DNA of 64,000 bases, taken from an uncultured Acidobacteriia bacterium (GTDB taxonomy: Bacteria > Acidobacteriota > Terriglobia > Bryobacterales > Bryobacteraceae). Position 1 is the stretch's first letter. Each line of letters begins with the position of its first letter. Below the pieces are notes generated by a model, which was not told the DNA's origin, made no database searches, and was given only the letters and a program-made list of their open reading frames with translations. Of this stretch, positions 35,227 to 43,095 are shown piece after piece. Both the position numbers and the translations under genes were made by a program. The DNA is taken from positions 62,001 to 126,000 of the forward strand of contig CAINNJ010000064.1 of assembly GCA_903851195.1 (NCBI GenBank). The letters are read 5' to 3'.

Positions 35227-36390
35227 CTACGCCTTGGTTTCAGCCAGCAGATGCGTGCGAAGGTGCTCGGCTTTATCGGTCTTTTCCCACGAGAAGGTGT
35301 CGCCGACGCGGCCGAAGTGACCGAAGGCGGCCGTCTTCTTGTAGATGGGACGGCGGAGCTGCAGGTGATCGATGATGCCCTTCGGGGTGAGCGGGAAGTG
35401 CTCCCGGACGATGGCGGTCAGTTCGGTTTCCGGCAGCGCGCCGGTGCCGAAGGTGTTGACCATGACCGATACCGGATCCGCGACACCGATGGCATACGCC
35501 AGCTGGACTTCGCAGCGGGAGGCGAGGCCGGCCGCGACGAGGTTCTTGGCGATGTAACGGGCCATGTAGCAGGCCGAGCGATCGACCTTTGTCGGATCCT
35601 TACCCGAGAACGCGCCACCGCCGTGACGGCCCATGCCGCCGTAGGTATCCACGATGATCTTGCGGCCGGTGAGGCCGGTATCGCCGTGAGGTCCGCCGAT
35701 GACGAAGCGCCCGGTGGGGTTGATGTGATATTTGGTGTTCTCGTCGACCATGTCCTGCGGAACAACAGCGTCGATGATGTGCTTGCGGACATCGGCGCGG
35801 AGTTGTTCGGTGGTGACGTCGTCGCCGTGCTGGGTGGAGATCACGACGGCGTCGATGCGAACCGGTTTGTCGCCCACGTACTCGACGGACACCTGGCTCT
35901 TGCCGTCCGGACGGAGGTAGGTGAGCGTGCCGAATTTGCGGACTTCCGAGAGGCGCTCGGTCAGACGGTGAGCCAGCTGAATCGGAAGGGGCATGAGCTC
36001 TTCCGTTTCGTTGCAGGCGTAACCGAACATCAGACCCTGGTCGCCGGCGCCGCCGGTATCCACGCCCATGGCGATGTCGGGCGACTGGCTCTGGATGGTG
36101 TTGAGCACGCCGCAGGTTTTCGAATCAAAACCGAAGGCAGCGTCGGTGTAACCGATCTCCTTGATGGTTTCGCGGGCAATGGTGGGAACATCGACGTAAC
36201 AGGTCGTGGTAATTTCGCCCGAAACGACACAGATACCGGTGGTGACCAGCACTTCGCAGGCAACGCGACCCATGGGGTCCTGCGCCAGCACCGCATCGAG
36301 TACGGCATCCGAGATCTGATCCGCGACCTTGTCGGGGTGACCTTCGGTGACGGATTCAGACGTGAAAAGATACTTTTGAACTTCTGCCAT
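35227..36390 (-). CDS. metK: S-adenosylmethionine synthase
   Basis: 387 aa, normal length. It makes AdoMet from methionine and ATP in the cytoplasm. Signature motifs are present: [13 protein letters not shown] at the N-terminus, the hexapeptide GAGDQG (residues ~115-120), [20 protein letters not shown] and [18 protein letters not shown] ggagag site lies close before ATG 36390. The gene is divergent from hrcA across 189 bp; I saw no convincing SAM riboswitch there. The last ~30 residues include a canonical GHFGR segment. Confidence 0.98.
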   Translation of the reverse strand: MAEVQKYLFTSESVTEGHPDKVADQISDAVLDAVLAQDPMGRVACEVLVTTGICVVSGEITTTCYVDVPTIARETIKEIGYTDAAFGFDSKTCGVLNTIQSQSPDIAMGVDTGGAGDQGLMFGYACNETEELMPLPIQLAHRLTERLSEVRKFGTLTYLRPDGKSQVSVEYVGDKPVRIDAVVISTQHGDDVTTEQLRADVRKHIIDAVVPQDMVDENTKYHINPTGRFVIGGPHGDTGLTGRKIIVDTYGGMGRHGGGAFSGKDPTKVDRSACYMARYIAKNLVAAGLASRCEVQLAYAIGVADPVSVMVNTFGTGALPETELTAIVREHFPLTPKGIIDHLQLRRPIYKKTAAFGHFGRVGDTFSWEKTDKAEHLRTHLLAETKA

Positions 36391-36507
36391 GAACTCTCCG
36401 ATTTTATGATTAAAACGCGTTTACCAGAACGGAACAGGACCACTGCGAGCGCGCTGCGGGCAGGGGATGAACAAACTTTCAGTCTACCGGATTGTTTGAC
36501 ACCACGT

Positions 36508-36526
36508 CAATTCGCGCGGCGAATTG
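36508..36526. promoter_or_regulatory. Perfect palindrome in the metK-hrcA divergent region (candidate operator)
   Basis: caattcgc-gcg-gcgaattg has 8-bp perfect arms and a 3-bp spacer. It overlaps a possible -35 (ttgcgg, 36524-36529) placed 18 bp before tatata (36548-36553), upstream of hrcA. HrcA normally binds CIRCE (TTAGCACTC-N9-GAGTGCTAA), which I do not find here, so this palindrome is a candidate for HrcA or another repressor. Confidence 0.5.
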
Positions 36527-36579
36527 CGGGGTCATCCGGAGCTCCGGTATATATTTAGTTCAAGGGAGTCTCTGGCTGG

Positions 36580-37614
36580 ATGGTCTTTTCCGGCAGGCAG
36601 CTGAGCACGAGAGAACGCGAAATACTGCACCTGATTGTCCGCGCGTATATCGATACGGGCGAGCCGGTGGGTTCCCGCACGCTGTCCCGGCTGCGTCATC
36701 TGGCGCTGAGTCCGGCGACGATTCGCAATGTGATGGCCGATCTGGCGGACGAGGGGTATCTGGCGCAGCCGCATACTTCGGCCGGCCGCGTTCCCACGGA
36801 CCGGGCTTTTCGCGACTTTGCCGGAACGGTTTCCGGCAAACCCCTTTCCCACTCCGACCGCGACCGGATCTTCAGTCAGATGCATCTGGGCGAATCGCTC
36901 GAGGAGCGCATCGCGATCGCTTCGAAAGTGCTGACGGAAATGACGCGGAATGTCGGCATCGCGGCGGCGCTGCCGAATACGAGCCAGGAACTGGAGCACC
37001 TGGAACTGGTGGGGCTGTCCGAGCGGCGCGTCCTGATGATTGTGGCGACACGGGACCGGATGGTGCGAAACCGCGTTGTGACGCTCGACCGCGCGCTGAC
37101 CACGGACGAACTGACGACCATCCGCAATTACGTCAACATCAATTTCTGCGGCTGGACGCTGGAGCGGGCGCGGGCGGAACTGCTGCGGCGGATTGAAGAA
37201 GAGCGCGCCATGTACGACGCGGTGCTGCAGCAGCTGACGCTGCTGTGCGAGAAGGGTCTGCTGGTGGTGGATTCGGACCCGCATGTGGAGATGGACGGCG
37301 CGAGCTGGCTGATCGGCCTCGATCTGCATCTCACCCGGGAACGGATGCGGGATCTGTTCCGGGCGCTGGAAGAGAAGAAGCGCGTGGTGGCGCTGCTCGA
37401 CCGGTTTCTGGAAGAGCCGAGGGGACAGGTGGGTATCCACGTGGGCCTGGAAGACGCGCACCCGGCGATGAGCGAACTGACGCTGATCGGGGTGACGGTG
37501 GACCTGCCGTCGGGCGCACAGGCGCGGATCGCGGTGCTGGGTCCGATGCGGATGCAGTATGAGCGGGTGATTTCCGCCGTGCAGCAGATTGGCCGGACTT
37601 TCGAGGCCTTGTAA
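36580..37614 (+). CDS. hrcA: Heat-inducible transcription repressor HrcA
   Basis: A 344-aa DNA-binding repressor of chaperone genes. The N-terminal winged helix is clear (LSTREREILHLIVRAYI, EPVGSRTLSR, LSPATIRNVMADLADEGYL, PHTSAGRVPTDRAFR), followed by the GAF-like HrcA domain containing RMVRNRVV and a late IGxxxDxxSGAQARIAVLGP-type segment. It heads hrcA-grpE-dnaJ, the usual order, and probably represses its own operon. Confidence 0.96.
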   Translation: MVFSGRQLSTREREILHLIVRAYIDTGEPVGSRTLSRLRHLALSPATIRNVMADLADEGYLAQPHTSAGRVPTDRAFRDFAGTVSGKPLSHSDRDRIFSQMHLGESLEERIAIASKVLTEMTRNVGIAAALPNTSQELEHLELVGLSERRVLMIVATRDRMVRNRVVTLDRALTTDELTTIRNYVNINFCGWTLERARAELLRRIEEERAMYDAVLQQLTLLCEKGLLVVDSDPHVEMDGASWLIGLDLHLTRERMRDLFRALEEKKRVVALLDRFLEEPRGQVGIHVGLEDAHPAMSELTLIGVTVDLPSGAQARIAVLGPMRMQYERVISAVQQIGRTFEAL

Positions 37615-37704
37615 GGCGCGCGGACGGACGGCGGCGGGCGCGACGATTCGCTTTCCGGCTTTCCGGCGCGATGATAACCTGAAATCTGGACGTGGGAACC
37701 GAAC

Positions 37705-38238
37705 GTGAATAACGAAGATATTAAGGCGGACGATCTGGCAGAAGAAGCTTCGGCGCAGGGCGAGTCCGCGGCGGACCAAATCGGGCTGCTGCGGGCGGAA
37801 CGCGACAGCATTAAAGCGGACCGGGAAGAATTGCGCGAGCTTTTGCTGCGGCGGCAGGCGGAATTCGACAATTTCCGGAAACGCACGGAGCGGGAGCGCA
37901 GCGATTATCTGCAATATGCGAGCATGGACGCGGTGCGGGATCTGCTGCCCGTGCTGGACGACTTCGACCGGGCGCTGAAAGCGGAATCGGGCAATGCGGA
38001 CTACGCCAAGGGCGTGGAGATGATTTACAGCCGCATGTACGAATCGCTGAAGAAGCTGGGTCTGGAACCGATTGAAGCGGTGGACCAGCCGTTCGATCCT
38101 CATCTGCATCAGGCGATCGAGCGCGTGCCGACCGAAGATGCTCCCGACAACACGGTGCTGGGCGAATTTCAGCGCGGCTACCATTTCAAAGGCAAACTGC
38201 TGCGACCGTCGATGGTGCGCGTCGCGGTAAAGCCCTGA
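37705..38238 (+). CDS. grpE: GrpE nucleotide exchange factor
   Basis: 177 aa. An acidic N-terminus, a long coiled coil (LLRAERDSIKADREELRELLLRRQAEFDNFRKR) and the C-terminal beta domain with FDPHLHQAIERV and GYHFKGKLLRPSMVRVA are diagnostic. It releases ADP from DnaK. The start is GTG 37705, following the 90-bp hrcA-grpE gap. dnaK itself is not in this operon. Confidence 0.97.
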   Translation: MNNEDIKADDLAEEASAQGESAADQIGLLRAERDSIKADREELRELLLRRQAEFDNFRKRTERERSDYLQYASMDAVRDLLPVLDDFDRALKAESGNADYAKGVEMIYSRMYESLKKLGLEPIEAVDQPFDPHLHQAIERVPTEDAPDNTVLGEFQRGYHFKGKLLRPSMVRVAVKP

Positions 38239-38256
38239 GCCAATATATAAAACTAA

Positions 38257-39384
38257 ATGCCGGCGACGAAACGCGATTATTACGAAGTCCTGGGTGTCAG
38301 CAAAGGGGCGGGTGAACAGGAACTGAAGAGCGCTTACCGGAAGCTGGCGCTGCAGTTCCATCCGGACCGCAACCCGGGCAACAGTGAAGCGGAAGAGAAG
38401 TTCAAGGAAGCGGCCGAGGCTTACGGCGTGCTGTCCGATGCGCAGAAGCGGGCGGCTTACGACGCCTACGGGCATCAGGGCCTTTCCGGCATGGGCGGCG
38501 GAGGCGGCTTCGACCCTTCGGCGATGGATCTGGGCGATCTGCTGAGCCAGGTGTTCGGTTTCGGCGATGTGTTCGGGCAGCAGCGCGGCGGGGCGCGGAA
38601 CCGTCCGGCGAAAGGCGACGATCTGCGGTACGACCTGACGCTGACGTTCGAGGAAGCGGCGTTCGGGAAATCGATCGAGATTCAGGTGCCGAAGCTGGAG
38701 CCGTGCGCGCGGTGCCAGGGCAAGGGCGCGGAGCCGGGCAGCGGCAGCATCACGTGTCCGGGTTGCCACGGGCGCGGCGAACAGATCTATACGCAGGGCT
38801 TCCTTTCCGTGCGCCGGACGTGTTCGCACTGCGGCGGCGCGGGGCAGATTGTCAAGAACGTCTGTAAGGACTGCAAGGGCGAGGGCTACAAGCACGTCCA
38901 GAAGAAGCTGAAGGTCACGGTGCCGGCGGGCATCGCGGACGGCAACCGGCTGCGCGTTTCGGGCGAAGGACAGCCCGGCGCGAACGGCGGGCCGAACGGC
39001 GATCTGTACATCTTCTTCGCCGTGAAGGAGCATCCGGTATTCGAGCGGCACGAGAACGATCTGCACTGCACGGTGCCGATCAATATCGTGCAGGCGGTGC
39101 TGGGCGCGACGATCGAGGTGCCGACGCTGGAAGGTCCGCACAAGCTGGAGATCCCGGAGGGCACGCAGAGCCAGACGGAACTGCGGCTGAAGGGCCGGGG
39201 CGTGGCGGAAGTGCAGGGGCGCGGGGGCCGGGGCGATCTGGTGGTTCACGTGGTGGTGAAGATTCCGACCAAGATCACGAAGGATCAGCGGAAGATCTTC
39301 GAGCAGCTGGAAGACACGCTGCCGGTGAACAACGAGCCGCACGAAAAGGGCCTGCTCGAAAAGGTCAAAGACTACTTCATGTAG
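38257..39384 (+). CDS. dnaJ: Chaperone DnaJ (type I J-protein)
   Basis: 375 aa. J domain residues 5-70 with HPD ([11 protein letters not shown]), then a Gly/Phe-rich segment ([17 protein letters not shown]), four zinc-finger repeats ([32 protein letters not shown]) and the substrate-binding C-terminal domains ([12 protein letters not shown]). It stimulates DnaK ATPase and binds unfolded proteins. The gene sits 18 bp after grpE and ends convergently with dut (19-bp gap). Confidence 0.97.
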   Translation: MPATKRDYYEVLGVSKGAGEQELKSAYRKLALQFHPDRNPGNSEAEEKFKEAAEAYGVLSDAQKRAAYDAYGHQGLSGMGGGGGFDPSAMDLGDLLSQVFGFGDVFGQQRGGARNRPAKGDDLRYDLTLTFEEAAFGKSIEIQVPKLEPCARCQGKGAEPGSGSITCPGCHGRGEQIYTQGFLSVRRTCSHCGGAGQIVKNVCKDCKGEGYKHVQKKLKVTVPAGIADGNRLRVSGEGQPGANGGPNGDLYIFFAVKEHPVFERHENDLHCTVPINIVQAVLGATIEVPTLEGPHKLEIPEGTQSQTELRLKGRGVAEVQGRGGRGDLVVHVVVKIPTKITKDQRKIFEQLEDTLPVNNEPHEKGLLEKVKDYFM

Positions 39385-39403
39385 GGCGGGGTCCGGGCGC
39401 GGT

Positions 39404-39853
39404 TCAGGGTTTATACGACCCGAAACCGCCGGACGACCCGAAACCGCCTTCGCCGCGGAGGGAGCCGGAGAGGTCGCCCTCTTCCCATTCGACGGCTTCA
39501 TAGCGGGAAACCACCATCTGGGCGATGCGTTCGCCCGGTTCCACGGTGAAGACGTCGCCGCCCAGGTTCTGCAGGATCACTTTGATTTCGCCGCGATAGC
39601 CGGGATCGATGGTCGCGGGGCTGTTGGGCAGCGTGATTCCGTATTTCAGAGCAAGGCCACTGCGGGGGCGGAGCTGCGCTTCGAAGCCGGCGGGGAGTTC
39701 GATGGCGAGGCCGGTGGGGACGAGCTTGCGCTCGCCGGGCGCGAGCTGCACGGCTTCGACCGCGTGGAGATCCATGCCGGCGTCTTCGAGGGGTCCGTGG
39801 GCATAGCGCGGGATGAGGGCGTTGGGGTGGAGGCGCCGGATTCTGAGCTTCAA
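39404..39853 (-). CDS. dut: Deoxyuridine 5'-triphosphate nucleotidohydrolase (dUTPase)
   Basis: 149 aa, typical trimeric dUTPase. Motif 1 AGMDLHA, motif 2 RPRSGLALK, motif 3 [12 protein letters not shown], motif 4 GERIAQMVV and the flexible motif 5 [10 protein letters not shown] are all present. It converts dUTP to dUMP and diphosphate. The start is TTG (39853) with no Shine-Dalgarno. The gene is divergent from the ThyX-like gene with a gap of only 16 bp between proposed starts. Confidence 0.95.
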   Translation of the reverse strand: MKLRIRRLHPNALIPRYAHGPLEDAGMDLHAVEAVQLAPGERKLVPTGLAIELPAGFEAQLRPRSGLALKYGITLPNSPATIDPGYRGEIKVILQNLGGDVFTVEPGERIAQMVVSRYEAVEWEEGDLSGSLRGEGGFGSSGGFGSYKP

Positions 39854-39857
39854 ACGT

Positions 39858-39864
39858 TATGATA
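39858..39864. promoter_or_regulatory. Overlapping divergent -10 elements between dut and the ThyX-like gene
   Basis: TATGATA reads as TATGAT on the plus strand, 6 bases before TTG 39870, and as TATCAT on the minus strand, 5 bases before TTG 39853. The spacing suggests leaderless transcripts in both directions from one symmetric element. Hexamer match only; no -35 assigned. Confidence 0.4.
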
Positions 39865-39869
39865 GCCGT

Positions 39870-41291
39870 TTGACAAGGCGAGTTCTTACAGTCGCTCCGA
39901 TGCCACCGGAGAAGAGTGCATATGCGCTGGCGCGGTACAGCCGGTCGGCGGATTCGATACGGCAATCGATCGAGTGGGTGCGGTCTCATAACGCCCAGCA
40001 ATTCCTGGAGAGTTACTACTTTCAGTACGGCCACCAGTCCATCGCGGATCTGGGGCATACAGTGCTTTGTTTCGAGGGCGTGAGCGAGCTGGCGGCCAGC
40101 GAAATCGAAGACGAAACGCTGTGGGACGGGCAGGCGAAGAGCTCGCGGTATCAGGACTTTTCGAAGGGCGGATTCATTGTGCCGCCGGAGCTGGACGGGG
40201 CGGGGGCGGAGCGGTATCGCGCGGCCGGGGAGGCGCTGCTGGCGGCCTACAAGGACACGCACTGGCGCATGGACGCGCATCTGCGGGAGAAGCTGCCGCG
40301 TCCGGAGACGATGAAGCCGGAGGCTTACGGGCGGAACATCGCGGCGCGGGCGTTCGATGTCGCGCGGTATCTGCTGTTCTGGGGCGTGCCGACGAATGTC
40401 GGGCAGGTGACGAGTATCCGGACGCTGGAGAAACAGATCCGGCGGCTGCGGGTGTCGGAGTATGGCGAGGCGCGGGAGCTGGGGCTGGAGGTGGCGCAGG
40501 CGTGCGCGGAGGCTCCGGACTGCGTGTGGGACGCGGAGCGGAACGAGCCGCTGGCTCCCACGCTGGCGCGTCATGCGGAGCCGGACGAGTACCAGCGGCA
40601 GGCGCGGGCGGATCTGGAGCTCTGGGCGCGGCAGAACCTGCGGGTGGAAGAGGCGGCGGCAGGGCGGGTGGAGCTGATTCGTCCGACGGACACGCTCACG
40701 GAGATTGCGGCGACGCTGCTGTATCCGGTGTGCGATGCGCCGTTCCGGGCGCTGTACGAGACGGTGCGGGAGTGGAGCACGGCGCGGAAGAAGGAAGTGC
40801 TGGAGGCGGCGGGGCGGTCGCGGGGCGAGCGGGACGATTTGCTGCGCGGATTCCGCGGGGGGCAGTACTGTTTCGACATGCTGATCGATATCGGGGCGTA
40901 CCGGGATCTGCACCGGCACCGGCGGTGTCATCAGTATCGGCAGGCTTATGCGGGACAGCACGGGTATGAGGTTCCGGCGGCGCTGACGGAGGCTCCGGGG
41001 GCCGAGGCGGTGTATCGGGCGGCGATGGACGCGGCGCTGGGGGCGATGCGGGAGTTGCCGGATCCGGCGCGGCAGTATCTGCTGCCGTTCGGGGCGCGGG
41101 CGCGGTTCCTGTTCAAGATGGACTTCGCGGAGGTGGAGTACATCGCGCGGGTCCGAAGCGGGGTAAAGGGTCATTTCAGTTACCGGGAGATCGCCTGGGA
41201 GATGAAGCAGCGGGTGATGGAGACGGAGCCGGAGCTGGGGGCGCTGATTGCAGCTACGCCGCCCTGGGTCGAGGACCCGCTGAAAAGGTAA
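39870..41291 (+). CDS. Double-domain ThyX-like (FAD-dependent thymidylate synthase-related) protein
   Basis: 473 aa from TTG 39870, chosen because MTRRVLTVAPMPPEKSAYAL continues the conserved block upstream of the ATG at 39900; the track start (39813) overlaps dut. There are two ThyX-like halves. The first has FLESYYFQYGHQSIADLGH and a SSRYQDFS block. The second has GAYRDLHRHRRCHQYRQAY, recalling the ThyX signature RHRxxSxNxxSxR with the serines missing. Canonical ThyX methylates dUMP and is about half this length. The divergent dut gene makes dUMP, so nucleotide metabolism fits, but the altered motif leaves activity in doubt. The 3' end overlaps the convergent gene by 38 bp. Confidence 0.75.
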   Translation: MTRRVLTVAPMPPEKSAYALARYSRSADSIRQSIEWVRSHNAQQFLESYYFQYGHQSIADLGHTVLCFEGVSELAASEIEDETLWDGQAKSSRYQDFSKGGFIVPPELDGAGAERYRAAGEALLAAYKDTHWRMDAHLREKLPRPETMKPEAYGRNIAARAFDVARYLLFWGVPTNVGQVTSIRTLEKQIRRLRVSEYGEARELGLEVAQACAEAPDCVWDAERNEPLAPTLARHAEPDEYQRQARADLELWARQNLRVEEAAAGRVELIRPTDTLTEIAATLLYPVCDAPFRALYETVREWSTARKKEVLEAAGRSRGERDDLLRGFRGGQYCFDMLIDIGAYRDLHRHRRCHQYRQAYAGQHGYEVPAALTEAPGAEAVYRAAMDAALGAMRELPDPARQYLLPFGARARFLFKMDFAEVEYIARVRSGVKGHFSYREIAWEMKQRVMETEPELGALIAATPPWVEDPLKR

Positions 41292-41934
41292 GCAGGCGGC
41301 GGCGGCGTTCGAGTTGGCGGGTGATTTCGGCGGGTGAAAAGGCGAAGCCATTTTGCCGGGGGAAGTCCGGGGCGGGGTCGTAGGGCTGGTTGCGTGAGCG
41401 GGCTTCTTCGGCGAGGAGTTCGGCTTCGCGGAGGGCCTGTTCGAAGGCGGCGCGGCGGGCGGCCTGCAGGGCGTGAAGACGCTGTTCGTTGCGCTGGACC
41501 CGGCGGGCGATGCGCTGTTCATAGAGGGTGAGCAGGGCGAATTTTTCGGGGGTGCGCCAGAAGGTCCGGGCCTGGGTGAAGGCGGCGTGGATCTGGGTGT
41601 TTTCGGCGATGACGTCGGCGTCGGGGGTACTGTGTCCGAGGGCGAGGACGTTGTTTTCGATGGCGCGGGCGCGGTTCAGACGCCATTCGTCTTCGGCGAT
41701 GGACTGGGCGATCTGGGTTTCGAGAGCGCCTTCGGGCGCGTAGGCCTGGCGGATGTCGGCGGTGAAGCGGGTGAAGACGGCCAGGTCTTCGTGCGGCATG
41801 GTGGCGACCTGACCGGTGAGGCCGTGACGCCAGGCGTTGAGAGAGGCGCGGCCCTTGCCGGCTTCCGTTTTCGGGCCGGTGGAGTGTTGGGCGTTGCGGC
41901 GATTGGCGTCGATTTGTTTCTGCGTGGCGGCCAT
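41254..41934 (-). CDS. Conserved hypothetical protein (ANRRNAQHSTGPKT family)
   Basis: 226 aa from ATG 41934, which has an aaagga site; the track's longer version (to 42093) has a non-conserved extension. The N-terminus QIDANRRNAQHSTGPKT, followed by GKGRASLNAWRHGLTG, is a widely occurring motif in proteins of unknown function, often in multiple copies in acidobacterial and planctomycete genomes. The remainder is charged and helical (EDEWRLNRARAIENNVLALG; RIARRVQRNEQRLHALQ), suggesting coiled coil. No catalytic residue is recognised. Confidence 0.7.
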   Translation of the reverse strand: MAATQKQIDANRRNAQHSTGPKTEAGKGRASLNAWRHGLTGQVATMPHEDLAVFTRFTADIRQAYAPEGALETQIAQSIAEDEWRLNRARAIENNVLALGHSTPDADVIAENTQIHAAFTQARTFWRTPEKFALLTLYEQRIARRVQRNEQRLHALQAARRAAFEQALREAELLAEEARSRNQPYDPAPDFPRQNGFAFSPAEITRQLERRRRLLTFSAGPRPRAA

Positions 41935-42111
41935 GTTGTCCTTTCGTTCGCCGGCCACGGATGGGGGCGGCCGAACTCTTATGCCGTGAGATTTAGCAGG
42001 GGAGCGGGGGAAGTTCGCGCGGCTCCTTCGAGAGAAACGGGTTAAGTGTTTTGAAATCAGAGCGAAAAAATATTTTTTCATTTTGTGAATCAAAGCCAGA
42101 CCGGGATTGTT

Positions 42112-42117
42112 TATAGT
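42112..42117 (+). promoter_or_regulatory. Candidate -10 element for the GT2 gene
   Basis: tatagt lies 8 bases before ATG 42126, at the end of an AT-rich intergenic stretch (41935-42125) that contrasts with its GC-rich surroundings. No matched -35 at normal spacing. Confidence 0.35.
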
Positions 42118-42125
42118 TTCTACGA

Positions 42126-42959
42126 ATGGCCGACGATCCGCTGGTATCCGTAGTGATTACGACGAAGAACCGCATTACGCTTCTGCCGAGGGCGGTCAAG
42201 AGCGTGCTGGAGCAGACGGGTCCGTCGCTCGAAGTGATTGTGGTGGACGACGGTTCGGACGTGCCGGCCGCGCTGGACATCCAGGATCCGCGACTGCGCT
42301 TTGTGCGTCATGAGGTGTCGCAGGGCCTGACGAACGCGCGCAACGCGGGTTTTCGGGCGGCGCGGGGGCAGTTTTTCTGCATGCTGGACGACGACGACTG
42401 GTATTTGCCGGGAAAACTGGAAAAGCAACTCGCGTTTCTGGAGGCGAATCCGGAGATCGACATGGTGTTCTCGCGGGTGACGGTGCGGGACGCGGAAGGC
42501 AAGGACCGGTATTATCTGCCCGCGGAGCATGTACATAGTCCGGAGATCAACCTGTATGCGTTCAATGTGATTCATCCGAGTTCGGTGCTGATGCGGCGGA
42601 AGGTTTTCGAACAGGTGCCGTTCGAGCCGCGGATTAAGAAGTATGAGGACACGCTGTTTTTCATCCGCGTCACTTTCACGTTCAAAACGGCGTATTTGCC
42701 GATGGAGGTGTCGGTCTGGATGCAGGACGGGCGGCCGGATCAGCTGACGCGGGTGTTTTACGAGCGCAATTTCGTGAATTTCCGGATTGTGTGCGAGGGG
42801 CTGGCGGATATTCTGGAGCGGTATCCGGTGGCGCGGCGGAAATACTACGGGCGCCTGGCATTTCAGGCGGCGCGGTGCGGCCGGGTGTGGGAGTGCGCGA
42901 AGGCGGGGGCGAAGGCGCTGGGTCTGGCGCGGGGCACGCGGCTGGCTCCGGCCGCCTGA
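42126..42959 (+). CDS. Family 2 glycosyltransferase
   Basis: A 277-aa GT-A enzyme that transfers a sugar from a nucleotide donor, probably at the cytoplasmic membrane face. Hallmarks are VSVVITTKNRITLLPRAVKS, VIVVDDGSD, GLTNARNAGFRAARG and the metal-binding DxD-type FCMLDDDDWY. The C-terminal third, with the acceptor-binding KKYEDTLFF region, is more variable. It stands alone on the plus strand, so its pathway (surface polysaccharide or glycolipid) is unknown. Confidence 0.88.
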   Translation: MADDPLVSVVITTKNRITLLPRAVKSVLEQTGPSLEVIVVDDGSDVPAALDIQDPRLRFVRHEVSQGLTNARNAGFRAARGQFFCMLDDDDWYLPGKLEKQLAFLEANPEIDMVFSRVTVRDAEGKDRYYLPAEHVHSPEINLYAFNVIHPSSVLMRRKVFEQVPFEPRIKKYEDTLFFIRVTFTFKTAYLPMEVSVWMQDGRPDQLTRVFYERNFVNFRIVCEGLADILERYPVARRKYYGRLAFQAARCGRVWECAKAGAKALGLARGTRLAPAA

Positions 42960-43095
42960 GAACGGCGAGCTGAGTAAAGCGAATGGACGTTCCGGCGCAG
43001 GCGGTGTGACGGGGGAGACACCGGTTTCCGTGCAGCCGGGTTCGGCGGCGAGCGACGGGGTTCCGGTGCGGGCGTCGCGTTAGCTACACTCAGGG

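Noticed and set aside
35146-36558. 470-aa plus-strand ORF
   Set aside because: It is antisense to metK, whose motifs are complete.
36391-36579. SAM riboswitch upstream of metK
   Set aside because: I looked for SAM-I and SAM-II-like conserved cores in the 189-bp region on the metK strand and saw none; a covariance-model search would be decisive.
36532-39501. 989-aa minus-strand ORF
   Set aside because: It is antisense to hrcA, grpE and dnaJ, all firmly identified.
39870-41291. Canonical thymidylate synthase ThyX
   Set aside because: The protein is about twice the normal length and the ThyX signature is altered, so I call it ThyX-like only.
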